From Microvirga subterranea (lineage in GTDB: Bacteria > Pseudomonadota > Alphaproteobacteria > Rhizobiales > Beijerinckiaceae), in the NCBI RefSeq assembly GCF_003350535.1, contig NZ_QQBB01000002.1:124001-188000 (forward strand): 64,000 nucleotides of DNA, in the 5' to 3' direction. Under the pieces are notes generated by a model, which was not told where the DNA came from, did no database searches, and worked only from the letters and a program-made list of their open reading frames with translations. This document shows positions 53,255-61,814 of the stretch, piece by piece. The translations under genes were made by a program, and so were the position numbers. How positions within the stretch are numbered: the stretch's first letter is position 1; each line of letters begins with the position of its first letter.

Positions 53255-54442
53255 TTACTTGCGCTTCGCTCCGCCGACCTGCTCGTCCCACATGCGGAAG
53301 GCGACGACCATCTGCTCGGGCTGGAGGGGCAGTTCAATCGGGTTCTCGGCGATCCACTTCTCGTATTCGGGACGTCCGAACTCTTTGATCGCCGCTTGGC
53401 TGTCCGGCGGGGCCATATCGATGGTCACGCCCTTTACAGCGGGGCCAGGATAGAAGTAGCCCTCGTCATAGGTGTAGGCTTGCTGCTCCTTCGTGAGCAG
53501 GAAGTTCATCAGGTCGATGAGGACGGCGACCTTCTCGTTCGGCAGCCCCTTGGGAATGCACATGTAATGCGCATCCGCCACCCAGTGGAAGCCTTTTATG
53601 GCTGCAACCTTGGCTTCCTTCGGAACGACGCCGAGAACGCGCGGATTGATGTCCCAGCCGGTAGTCGACACCGTCATGTCGCGGGAACCCTCGCCGAGTT
53701 CCTTCATGACCGCGCCGGTGCCTGACGGATAATATTCGATGTATTGACCGAGTTCCTTGAGGTAGGCCCAGGTCTTGTCCCAACCCTTTGCGGGATCCTG
53801 CGGGTTGCTATCGCCGAGGATGTAGGGGAGGCCCATGATGAAGGTGCGGCCAGGGCCGGAATTGGCCGGTCGTGCATAGATGAGACGGTTCGGATTGGCC
53901 TTGGCCCAGGCCAGCAATTCCTCCGCGGTCGTCGGAACGTTCTGGACCTTGTTGGGCATGTATTCGAGCAGTGGTCCGGACGGGTAGTACGTCACAACGA
54001 CGCCCTGGCCCTTGGCGAGTCCCTGCATCTTCGCGGCGGCCGGAAGATAGATGTCGTCGAGCTTCGGCAGGACGTTCGCATGAGCCGGCAGAAGCTCGAC
54101 CCAGAGCTTCTGTTCGATCCCGGCCGAAAGCGCGTCGGTCCCGGTGAGCACCAGATCGATGTCGACGCGTCCTGCATCCTGCTGCGCCTTGATCTTGCCG
54201 GCGAGTTCCGGAGCAGGCGCCTTCGTAAAGGTGATGCGCGACACGACGTTCGGTTTGGCCTTCCGGTAGTTCTCGATCGCCTTCTGCGTCAGGGCGAGGT
54301 TGCCCGCGACGTCGATAATGTTGAGCGTAACCGGGCTCGTCGGCAGCGCGAGCTGCGCGAATGTCGGTCCGCCCAGAGCCGCGACGCCCGCAGCGCCTGC
54401 CACACCCCCGACGAAGGTTCTTCTGGTGATCACGTTGCTCAT
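53255..54442 (-). CDS. ABC transporter substrate-binding protein with Tat signal
   Basis: A 395-residue periplasmic binding protein of the family 1/PotD-AfuA type. A twin-arginine signal (MSNVITRRTFVGGVAGAAG) suggests export in folded form. The mature part has PTSPVTLNIIDVAGNLALTQ and GRTFIMGLPYILGDSNPQDP. Position between uxaC and the ATPase gene marks it as the likely hexuronate (or uronate oligomer) receptor. Sequence type alone would suggest polyamine or metal, so the ligand is inference. The longer frame upstream is not credible as it would bury the Tat signal. Confidence 0.88.
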   Translation of the reverse strand: MSNVITRRTFVGGVAGAAGVAALGGPTFAQLALPTSPVTLNIIDVAGNLALTQKAIENYRKAKPNVVSRITFTKAPAPELAGKIKAQQDAGRVDIDLVLTGTDALSAGIEQKLWVELLPAHANVLPKLDDIYLPAAAKMQGLAKGQGVVVTYYPSGPLLEYMPNKVQNVPTTAEELLAWAKANPNRLIYARPANSGPGRTFIMGLPYILGDSNPQDPAKGWDKTWAYLKELGQYIEYYPSGTGAVMKELGEGSRDMTVSTTGWDINPRVLGVVPKEAKVAAIKGFHWVADAHYMCIPKGLPNEKVAVLIDLMNFLLTKEQQAYTYDEGYFYPGPAVKGVTIDMAPPDSQAAIKEFGRPEYEKWIAENPIELPLQPEQMVVAFRMWDEQVGGAKRK

Positions 54443-54497
54443 TCTCTTCCTCCCGTTCTGGTCTGTGCGGCGTAGCCTTTGTGAGCCCCGTCCGGTG

Positions 54498-55901
54498 TCA
54501 CAGCTTGTAGGCCTCTTTCGCGAGGCGATATGCGAGGTCGTGGGCCACCTCATGCGCTTCATCCTCGTCGAGGCGATGCTGCGCTACGAGATTGGCCAGA
54601 AAGGCGCAGTCAACGCGCCGGGCCATATCATGGCGCGCAGGGATCGACAGGTATGCGCGCGTGTCGTCGTTGAAGCCGACGGTGTTGTAGAAGCCGGCTG
54701 TCTCCGTAGTGAGTTCGCGGAAGCGCCTCATGCCTTCGGGAGCGTCGAAGAACCACCAGGCTGGTCCCAGTCTGAGGGCCGGATAATGCCCGGCGAGGGG
54801 CGCGAGCTCGCGGGAATAGCTCGTCTCATCGAGCGTGAAGAGGATCAGGGTGAGATTGGGTTCGTTCCCGAAGCGGTCCAATAAGGGCTTGAGGGCGCCG
54901 ACATAATCTGTCGCCGAAGGGATATCTGCTCCCATGTCGCGGCCGAAGCGCGAGAAGATCGCTCGGTTGTGGTTTCGGAAGGAGCCTGGATGAATCTGCA
55001 TCACCATGCCGTCCTCGACGCTCATGGCAGCCATCTCGGTCAGCATTTGGGCCCGGAAGAGTTCGGCATCCTGGTCGCTCGCATCTGCTGTCGAGATGCG
55101 CCTGAACAGGGCCTCCGCCTCGCTTCGCGCCAAGTCGGCCGTCCTCGCTGTGGGATGCCCGTGGTCGGTGGACGTCGCGCCGTAATCGCGGAAGAAGGCG
55201 CGGCGCTTGCGGTGCGCTTCGAGGTAGCCGTCCCAGCTGAGGATGTCGCAACCCGTAATCTCTCCAAACCGTTCGAGGTTCTGCCGAAAGCCCTCGAAAG
55301 CGGGATCGACGACTGGATCGGGACGATAGGCCGTGATCACGCGCCCATCCCATCCGGAGCGGCGGATGATGTCGTGATGCTTCAGAGGATCGAGAGGACT
55401 CTCGGTTGTTGCGATGGCTTCGATCTGAAACCGCTCGAAAAGAGCCCGCGGTCGGAATTCAGGCGTGCGCAGGGCTGCGTCGATCTGGTCGTAATACTCG
55501 TCCGCGTTCTGCGCAGAGAGGCGTTCCGTGAAGCCGAAAAGCGTCGCGAAGGTGTGATCAAGCCAAGCGCGGGTCGGGGTGCCTCGGAAAAGATGGTAAT
55601 TCTCTGCGAAGCGACGCCAGATTTTTCGGGAGTCGCGCTCGATCGCACTTCCATCCCGGGATGGAACGCCGAGATCCTCAAGATAAATTCCTTGGCTGTA
55701 GAGCATCCGGAAAATGTAGTGATCCGGGATCACAAACAACGTCGCCGGGTCCGGAAAGGGTTCGTTCTCCGCATACCAGCGCGGATCGGTGTGGCCGTGC
55801 GGTGAGATGATCGGCAGATCTTGGATGCCCGTGTAGAGCCGTCGCGCAATCTGGCGCGCTGCGGGGTCGACAGGAAACATCCGGTCCGGATGGATCAGCA
55901 T
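54498..55901 (-). CDS. uxaC: Glucuronate (uronate) isomerase
   Basis: Isomerises D-glucuronate to D-fructuronate, or galacturonate to tagaturonate. The 467-residue amidohydrolase-like barrel enzyme has metal-binding PIISPHGHTDPRWYAENEPF and DHYIFRMLYSQGI near the N-terminus, and DGMVMQIHPGSFRNHNRAIF later. GGGAGGA precedes the ATG. It is the first gene of the operon on this strand, divergent from the GntR regulator, with a candidate operator between them. The other operon enzymes indicate the glucuronate branch. Confidence 0.95.
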   Translation of the reverse strand: MLIHPDRMFPVDPAARQIARRLYTGIQDLPIISPHGHTDPRWYAENEPFPDPATLFVIPDHYIFRMLYSQGIYLEDLGVPSRDGSAIERDSRKIWRRFAENYHLFRGTPTRAWLDHTFATLFGFTERLSAQNADEYYDQIDAALRTPEFRPRALFERFQIEAIATTESPLDPLKHHDIIRRSGWDGRVITAYRPDPVVDPAFEGFRQNLERFGEITGCDILSWDGYLEAHRKRRAFFRDYGATSTDHGHPTARTADLARSEAEALFRRISTADASDQDAELFRAQMLTEMAAMSVEDGMVMQIHPGSFRNHNRAIFSRFGRDMGADIPSATDYVGALKPLLDRFGNEPNLTLILFTLDETSYSRELAPLAGHYPALRLGPAWWFFDAPEGMRRFRELTTETAGFYNTVGFNDDTRAYLSIPARHDMARRVDCAFLANLVAQHRLDEDEAHEVAHDLAYRLAKEAYKL

Positions 55902-56000
55902 CGCGTCCTCCCTGAAGGCTCCGTTCCGAACTGTTTTCCGATCGGTTTCGAGCTCAACGTCCCGGAGCTTAGAACGGTCTCGAAAGCATTGCAATGGCCT

Positions 56001-56014
56001 ACTAGTATGGTAGT
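56001..56014. promoter_or_regulatory. Candidate GntR/FadR operator between uxaC and regulator gene
   Basis: ACTAGTATGGTAGT has symmetric ACTA/TAGT ends, an imperfect 14-bp palindrome, 10 bases before the regulator ATG and about 100 bases upstream of uxaC. FadR-group regulators bind short palindromes of this type; this one is a guess from position and symmetry. Confidence 0.45.
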
Positions 56015-56023
56015 GTGGTGAAT

Positions 56024-56782
56024 ATGAACGACAAGACGCTCAGGAAGCTTGATCTCAACCGGGAGCCAATAGCCCGCCAAGTCACCCGGGCCCTGCGTCA
56101 TGCAATCGTGACCATGCAGTTGGCCCCTGGAGAGATGCTCTCCGAACAGGATCTGGCTCGCCGCTTCGGTGTCAGCCGCTCGCCGGTCCGGGAGGCTTTG
56201 ATCAAGCTCAGCGAAGCGGGTCTCGTGCGTGTTTTGCCCCAGCGCGGCACACAGGTCGTGAAGATCTCGCAGGCGGGCGTCGAGGACGCACGCTTCATCC
56301 GGGAAGCTGTGGAATGCGCGGTGGTACGCGAGGCCGCTTTGAACGCAACGTCGACCATCGTCGCCGAGTTGAATGCCAGCCTGACGAGGCAGCGACGCGC
56401 GCAACGGACGACATCGACGGAGGAGTTTCTGTCTCTCGATGAGGAGTTTCACCGCCTCCTCGCCGAGGCTGCTAGGCGGCCGGCCGCCTGGCAGATGATC
56501 GAGGACATCAAGCCTCAGATGGATCGCGTTCGCTTTCTGGACATGGCGCAGGCCATGCCGCGCCATGCGGTTCTGGCACAGCACATTGTTATCGTCGATG
56601 CCATCAAGGCCGGAGATCCTGAGACGGCCGAAAAGGCAATGCGCCACCATCTCAGCGAGATTCTTCGCTCGCTTCCGGAACTCGCCACGCAATATCCCGA
56701 CCTCTTCGAATGGGACACTGGAACCGGCCCGGTGATGGAGAGCGTCAAAAAGCCTCGAGTGAATGCGGGCGGAGGCAAATAG
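56024..56782 (+). CDS. GntR family (FadR subgroup) regulator of the uronate operon
   Basis: A 252-residue regulator with an N-terminal winged helix (MLSEQDLARRFGVSRSPVRE, then ALIKLSEAGLVRVLPQRGTQ) and a C-terminal FCD domain of about 150 residues. Conserved metal/ligand residues are in LSLDEEFHRLLAEAARRPA and AVLAQHIVIVDAIKAGDPE. I prefer the ATG at 56024 over the in-frame GTG at 56015. It is divergent from uxaC and most likely represses the uronate operon until a pathway intermediate binds. Confidence 0.9.
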   Translation: MNDKTLRKLDLNREPIARQVTRALRHAIVTMQLAPGEMLSEQDLARRFGVSRSPVREALIKLSEAGLVRVLPQRGTQVVKISQAGVEDARFIREAVECAVVREAALNATSTIVAELNASLTRQRRAQRTTSTEEFLSLDEEFHRLLAEAARRPAAWQMIEDIKPQMDRVRFLDMAQAMPRHAVLAQHIVIVDAIKAGDPETAEKAMRHHLSEILRSLPELATQYPDLFEWDTGTGPVMESVKKPRVNAGGGK

Positions 56783-56817
56783 GTCCGTCCGACCATATCT
56801 TTATCGATCAATCTGGG

Positions 56818-58245
56818 TCAGAGCTTCGCGCTTTCGCCCTGCATTCGTCTCCAGATCGCCTCTGCTGCCTTGGTGTAGTCGCCATCGAAATGGTGTCCTC
56901 CCTCCAAGGGAAGGCGTTCAGCCTGAGCGAGCTCGGGAGCTGTGCACGACGTCTCCCCATCCTCTGCTTCCTCTTTGCCGTAGATACATTGTGTTCTGTT
57001 GAGCGGCAGTTGGGCCAGAAGTGGCACTAGCGGTCTGCTTTCGGCCGTGGCGCCACCCACAAAGCCTTCCACAGTTACTTCGAAATCGGCGTTCTGGCCC
57101 AGGGCCAGAAGAGAGACGACCTGGACCCGGTCCTTCACGGTCTTCGGCAGCAAAGGCCAGACGTCCGGCATGATGTCGGCCCCGAATGAGAAGCCGACGA
57201 GGGAGTAGCGATTGGTTCCGAACTCGGAGCCGTAATGATCGAAGAGAAGTGCAAGGTCTGCGGCAACCTGCGCCGGGCTCTTCTTCGACCAGAAGTACCG
57301 CAGGGAATCGACGCCGACGACAGCGACGCCTTGTTTTGCAAGCCATTCGCCGATCGACTTGTCGATATCACGCCAGCCGCCGTCGCCGGACACGATGATC
57401 GCAAGGCCGTTGATCTGGCCCTCAGGCTTGATAATCGCCACGGGAAGCTCCGAATGCCCGCGCTCTCCGGTATGTCCCAGACGGACGGCTCCTTCAACAA
57501 GGGCCGACCGCGTGCCCTCCTCGTCCTGGGCAGGGACGTATTCGGCCGCGTCGATCGGCTCCTGGAACGCTTCGATGCGAGTCCGTTCGCTTTCGCCGGC
57601 GATCACCCGCCACTGGCCGGGGATGTCCGCATTGTTCGGCAGAGCGTATAAATCGTCTGCCGCCTTCACGAGGTCGGGCTCGAAGCAATAGGGGCGGTCG
57701 GACTTGATCACGGGTTCGAAGCCGATGCTGATCGCACCGCCGAGAGTGTTCGGTGGAGCCTGAGCGAGAGCCGCATACGCAAATGCTGCACCGTCACCTC
57801 GCCCGATGATCACCGGGAAGAAGTAGCGCTTGATCCCGAGTTGACGCTGAACGGCTTGGCCGAGATCCTTCAGGTCGTCGGCGATATAGTGGCAGTCCTC
57901 GTCTGCGGGCTCCTTGGCAAGCGCCTGCCGGAATGCATCGAAGTCGAACGTGACCACGATAAGACCTTCTTTAGCCAGAGCTTGGGCGTCCGCATTGCGC
58001 GCAGGAATATCCGGCGTGCCGGCGGCGAGGATCACGAGCCCTCGCGCCGGCTGGTCGGAACTCAGGACTTCGACGGTGCCGAATTCCTCCAGCTGTTCCA
58101 CTTCGCTCATCGCCAGGGTGGCCGTCGTGACGGTGGGCGGAGTCAGGGCAGCCAGAACGGCACCGCCCTTGAGAGCGGCTCCGATGCCGAGTGCCAAGAG
58201 GGCAACGGTGATGGCGATGCCCTTGAAGATATCGGTAAGCTTCAT
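56818..58245 (-). CDS. acvB: AcvB/VirJ-like lysyl-phosphatidylglycerol hydrolase
   Basis: A 475-residue periplasmic protein with an N-terminal signal or anchor (ITVALLALGIGAALKGG) and two alpha/beta-hydrolase-like halves. The C-terminal VirJ domain shows IIVSGDGGWRDIDKSIGEWL, a serine motif in SLVGFSFGADIMPDVW, and the His-containing end LPLEGGHHFDGDY. AcvB in Agrobacterium and rhizobia removes lysine from lysyl-phosphatidylglycerol and is encoded next to lpiA, as here. The ATG overlaps the mprF stop by four bases, so the two are coupled. Confidence 0.92.
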   Translation of the reverse strand: MKLTDIFKGIAITVALLALGIGAALKGGAVLAALTPPTVTTATLAMSEVEQLEEFGTVEVLSSDQPARGLVILAAGTPDIPARNADAQALAKEGLIVVTFDFDAFRQALAKEPADEDCHYIADDLKDLGQAVQRQLGIKRYFFPVIIGRGDGAAFAYAALAQAPPNTLGGAISIGFEPVIKSDRPYCFEPDLVKAADDLYALPNNADIPGQWRVIAGESERTRIEAFQEPIDAAEYVPAQDEEGTRSALVEGAVRLGHTGERGHSELPVAIIKPEGQINGLAIIVSGDGGWRDIDKSIGEWLAKQGVAVVGVDSLRYFWSKKSPAQVAADLALLFDHYGSEFGTNRYSLVGFSFGADIMPDVWPLLPKTVKDRVQVVSLLALGQNADFEVTVEGFVGGATAESRPLVPLLAQLPLNRTQCIYGKEEAEDGETSCTAPELAQAERLPLEGGHHFDGDYTKAAEAIWRRMQGESAKL

Positions 58246-60902
58246 CGCCGCGCTCCTCTGATGATCGCCTTGGAAGCGCTGCCGGATATCAGGCTCGTCA
58301 CGTCGAGCAGGATCTGCGGTAGCGCCCAGCCTCCCGGACACGCCATGTAGCGTGGCTCCCAGACTGGCCCGAACTTTTCCTTGTAGGCGCGCAGTCCCCT
58401 GAAGCCATAGAACCGCTCACCGTTGCGGGCAACGAAGGCTGCAACCTTGTGCCAGCTTGGGGCGAGGCGGTGGTGAGAGAGACCCGACAGCGGAGCCATT
58501 CCGAGATTGAACCATCGATAGCCGCGCGCCTTGCCTTCCTGCATGAGGTTGACGAACAGGAGATCCATGACACCGGAGCAATCCGGGAGGTGGCGCATGA
58601 GGTCGACGGTCATCTCGCCGCCTGGTTGGCCGTACCAGATGTTCGCAAAGGCGAGAATTACTCCTCCCCGCCTCACGACGGCGATGTCGAAGCGCGACAG
58701 GTAGCTTTCCGACCAGTAGCCGATTGAGAAGCCTTTCTCGCGGCTGCCGCGCTCTGCAAGCCAGGCATCGGAGACCTTCTTCAGCTCGGAAAGGTGCGCT
58801 GGGACCTCGTTCGCAGGAATGATCGCGAATTGCAGGTCGTCCCGCTTCGCCCGATTGACGGCGCTGCGCCAGTCGCGACCGGCCCTGCCTTCCGTCGTAA
58901 AGGCCGACAGGTCCACCCTTGCCTCCTCGCCAAGCTTGATCAGCGAGAGGCCGCCATCCAGATAAAGCGGCAGATGGGCCGGACTGACCTGATAGAAGAC
59001 CGGCCAGCCCGCATGGCGATCAACCTCTTCGAGAAAACGCCACATGAGATCCGGCGCCCGATCGGTGGGGCCAACCGGATCACCCATGACGATCCAGCTT
59101 TTGCCCCGCACGGCGTACATGAGGAAGGCATCGCCAGCCTCGTGCATGAGCACACGCTTGTCGTCCAGGAGAGCAAGTTGTGCATCGGCCCGGCTAGCCT
59201 GGGCCAGAGCCGGAGCAAGTATCTCGAAGTGGAGAGGGGGCGTGCGTCGCTGAGCAGGTGACCGGTGCAGCATCGCGTAGAGCGAGAGCGCGGCTCCCAC
59301 GATCACTGTGGCAAGGCTCGCGCGCAGGAAGCGCGAGGCATCGTCGTGCCAATCGAACTGCCACCAGAGTTGATGGCTGTAATCGACATCCTGAAAGACT
59401 GCAAAGCCGAGCCAGATGGTGCAGGCGATCACGAACGCGATCGCGATGAGCCAGCGTGGCTCCAAGGGTTCGGCGAAGATGCCTGCCTTGCGGTAGAAGG
59501 CCGATCGATAGGTCGCAAGCAGAGTCAGCACGGCTCCGAGGATCAGCGCCTCCTCCCAATCGAATCCCTTGACCAGCGACAGCACCATGCCGGCGCCAAT
59601 CAGAACGACTGCGAGCGTCCATGCACTTGTCAGCCGCCTGAGAAGGCCGCGCGACAGCACCAGAAGGAACACGCCCACGGTGCTGGCGACAAGGTGCGAC
59701 ACCTCTGTGAACGGCAGGGGGATGAGATGGCGCAGTCCGCGAATGCGCGAATAGTCGTTCGGCAAGGCACCTGATGTGAGCAGAACCAATCCGCCGAGGA
59801 ACGTCAATGCCGCCAGAGCTGCCGGAACGAACGGCAACACGAGACGCCCCATCCTCCTGGCAGCCCGCGCGAGCTTCGTGCCCGGGTGTCGAAGCTCGTC
59901 GACGATAAGAAGCGCTACGGCTAGGCCGAACGGGATCAATGTGTAGGTGAGGCGCCAGATCAGAACTGCCGAAATGAGATCAGAGGCTGGAACATTCGGG
60001 AGTGCGAGGAGGACCGCCGCTTCGAACGCCCCAAGGCCGGCCGGCGCATGGCTGACGAGAGCGAGGATGATGGCGCAGGAGAAGACCGCCGCGAAGGCCG
60101 GAAAGCCGATATGGACGCCGGACGGAAGCAGAATCCAAAGGGCCGCCGCCGCAGCCCCGACATCAATGACCCCCAGACCAATCTGGATGAGGAGATGGGG
60201 ACCACTCGGCAGTGGGATCCGGGCCCAGCTCCGGCCGATGGCTCGGCCACCCCTGCCGGTCCACGCCAGAAAGCCCAAGAGGGCAATCAGGAGAAGCGCG
60301 CCAAGTCCCTTGTTGACGTTCGCCGGCAGTCGGTCGAGAGCCGTCAAGGCGGAAGGCTGTAGAAGGGCACTAAGGCCGATCACCGATGCCATCCCTAGCC
60401 AGAGGTTCAGACCGGCAACGGCGGTGAGCCGGCCGACATCTGGCATCGAAAGTCCCGCGCGGCCGTAAATACGCCAGCGAACCGCGCCTGCGGTCACGAG
60501 CGGAAAGCCAAGAGTATGACCGATGGCGTAGCTCGTGAAGGAACCCAGAGCGATGGTTCGAAGCGGCACGGGCTTGTCCGTGACGGTTCGAATGCCGAAG
60601 GCGTCATAGCCGATCAGAGCAACATAGCTGATTGCACTGAAGAGCAGCGATAGGCCGACCGCGGCCCTAGGGGTGGCTGCGACACCCTCGGCGACGTGCT
60701 GAATGTCGACTTCAGCACCGAGCTTGGCCAAGAGTGCCAGGATTCCGAAAGCGACCGCGATTGTAAGAGCCGTGCCAATCCACTCCGTCAACCCTATCCG
60801 GGAAACGGCGGACGCAGGTGCAGGCTCGGTCGAGCCGGAAATCGAAGGAACCAGACTGGTGCCAGCTTCGACTTCAGCCGCTCGGATATGGGGTGAAGAC
60901 AT
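58242..60902 (-). CDS. mprF: Bifunctional lysylphosphatidylglycerol synthetase/flippase MprF (LpiA)
   Basis: An 886-residue membrane enzyme that moves lysine from Lys-tRNA to phosphatidylglycerol and flips the product outward, giving resistance to acid and cationic peptides. The N-terminal ~540 residues hold about 13-14 helices (FTSYAIGHTLGFPLVTAGAV; HAPAGLGAFEAAVLLALP). The C-terminal DUF2156 synthase domain has VRGKSWIVMGDPVGP, GFSIGYWSESYLSRFDIAVV and YRWFNLGMAPLSGL. Length is normal. It forms an operon with acvB. In Rhizobium tropici lpiA is induced by low pH; no such signal can be read here. Confidence 0.95.
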   Translation of the reverse strand: MSSPHIRAAEVEAGTSLVPSISGSTEPAPASAVSRIGLTEWIGTALTIAVAFGILALLAKLGAEVDIQHVAEGVAATPRAAVGLSLLFSAISYVALIGYDAFGIRTVTDKPVPLRTIALGSFTSYAIGHTLGFPLVTAGAVRWRIYGRAGLSMPDVGRLTAVAGLNLWLGMASVIGLSALLQPSALTALDRLPANVNKGLGALLLIALLGFLAWTGRGGRAIGRSWARIPLPSGPHLLIQIGLGVIDVGAAAAALWILLPSGVHIGFPAFAAVFSCAIILALVSHAPAGLGAFEAAVLLALPNVPASDLISAVLIWRLTYTLIPFGLAVALLIVDELRHPGTKLARAARRMGRLVLPFVPAALAALTFLGGLVLLTSGALPNDYSRIRGLRHLIPLPFTEVSHLVASTVGVFLLVLSRGLLRRLTSAWTLAVVLIGAGMVLSLVKGFDWEEALILGAVLTLLATYRSAFYRKAGIFAEPLEPRWLIAIAFVIACTIWLGFAVFQDVDYSHQLWWQFDWHDDASRFLRASLATVIVGAALSLYAMLHRSPAQRRTPPLHFEILAPALAQASRADAQLALLDDKRVLMHEAGDAFLMYAVRGKSWIVMGDPVGPTDRAPDLMWRFLEEVDRHAGWPVFYQVSPAHLPLYLDGGLSLIKLGEEARVDLSAFTTEGRAGRDWRSAVNRAKRDDLQFAIIPANEVPAHLSELKKVSDAWLAERGSREKGFSIGYWSESYLSRFDIAVVRRGGVILAFANIWYGQPGGEMTVDLMRHLPDCSGVMDLLFVNLMQEGKARGYRWFNLGMAPLSGLSHHRLAPSWHKVAAFVARNGERFYGFRGLRAYKEKFGPVWEPRYMACPGGWALPQILLDVTSLISGSASKAIIRGARR

Positions 60903-61093
60903 GTGATTTATTCTTGATCATGGTCTCAGGCCGGTGCGCAGGAGTGTCTCGATGGTGTTACCGCACCCGTTTCGAGGTGCCTTGACACTGTTGCGCCCAA
61001 ACGGCGGCCGACGAGGATTGCTTGAAGTACGACGCGTTCCGCCGACTTCGCGCGGGAGAACTGGGCCGATCGGTACAGTCCGCGCGGGTTCAG
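60903..61093. other. Intergenic region upstream of mprF
   Basis: About 190 bases without a gene I can support; the mprF promoter should lie here. If the weak minus-strand gene at 61094-61450 is not real, the empty stretch reaches 61619 (about 717 bases). Confidence 0.5.
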
Positions 61094-61450
61094 CTACGCG
61101 GGCGGAGGTCCGGTCGAAGGGAATGCGCAGGGGTGGTGGGACGAGAACGATGGTGAGTAGGCGATAAGAGAGGTTCCGATAACCCTCGTGAACGCGAATG
61201 CAGGCTTCTCAGCGAAACTGAGCAATAGGAAACTTGGCCCGTCACCACTCAGTCGATCGGAATCCGATGTGTACCCGTTCGCCCCATCATCGCCCGGGTC
61301 CTGGTCAGCGGGCAGCACTGAGACCAGAGTTTGCAGTGCCACCATCCGACCATCGTCTGACCGGTCAAACGCCATCGATGGCGCGGCTGTGATCAGCAAA
61401 AGCGCCAGGGTTAGATGGACAAGGCCGGCGAATATGCGAAAGGCGCTCAC
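61094..61450 (-). CDS. Putative secreted protein of unknown function
   Basis: A GTG-started frame of 118 residues with a plausible signal peptide (LVHLTLALLLITAAPSMAFD, cleaved after SMA). The mature part is acidic and polar (DQDPGDDGANGYTSDSDRLS) and then Ser/Pro-rich, without recognised motifs. No clear ribosome site precedes the start, and the C-terminus looks random. It could be a degraded or spurious gene; the signal peptide is the main reason to list it. Confidence 0.4.
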   Translation of the reverse strand: MSAFRIFAGLVHLTLALLLITAAPSMAFDRSDDGRMVALQTLVSVLPADQDPGDDGANGYTSDSDRLSGDGPSFLLLSFAEKPAFAFTRVIGTSLIAYSPSFSSHHPCAFPSTGPPPA

Positions 61451-61619
61451 GGAATCACGATCGGTCGAACTTGCGACCCATTCAAGATGATAGATAATAC
61501 GGCGAAAACAAGTTGTTGGCCTCGGCCGTATAGGCGCTTTCAGATGACCGCATGATCGTCGGCGGTTAGGCGAGAGTGGATTTTCGCATAAGCGCCAAGG
61601 AACTGCGTGATTGGGTCAT

Positions 61620-61814
61620 ATGGGACGGGACACGGAGGAAGCTTTGCAGCTGCGACTTTTCATCCTGCTTCATATTCTTGTGACTGCCGCCGGAACGGTC
61701 GCCCTTTGGTGGTTCGTCTTTCGCGACCGCCCTGCTGAAGCTCTTGCCGATGGTGTCAGCGCAGGGGCGATCGCCGGATATGCCGAAATCATGCTGATCC
61801 GTCTGACCGCTTAG
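61620..61814 (+). CDS. Small membrane protein (64 aa)
   Basis: A 64-residue protein starting MGRDTEEALQLRLF with two hydrophobic segments, FILLHILVTAAGTVALWWFV and AGAIAGYAEIMLI. The ATG is in frame with a TTG nine bases upstream. It overlaps the stop of the convergent SulP gene by four bases. I do not recognise the family; composition supports a genuine small membrane protein. Confidence 0.5.
   Translation: MGRDTEEALQLRLFILLHILVTAAGTVALWWFVFRDRPAEALADGVSAGAIAGYAEIMLIRLTA

Noticed and set aside
60934..61167. A 77-codon plus-strand frame upstream of mprF
   Set aside because: Arg/Gly-rich random-looking sequence with no ribosome site; probably non-coding.
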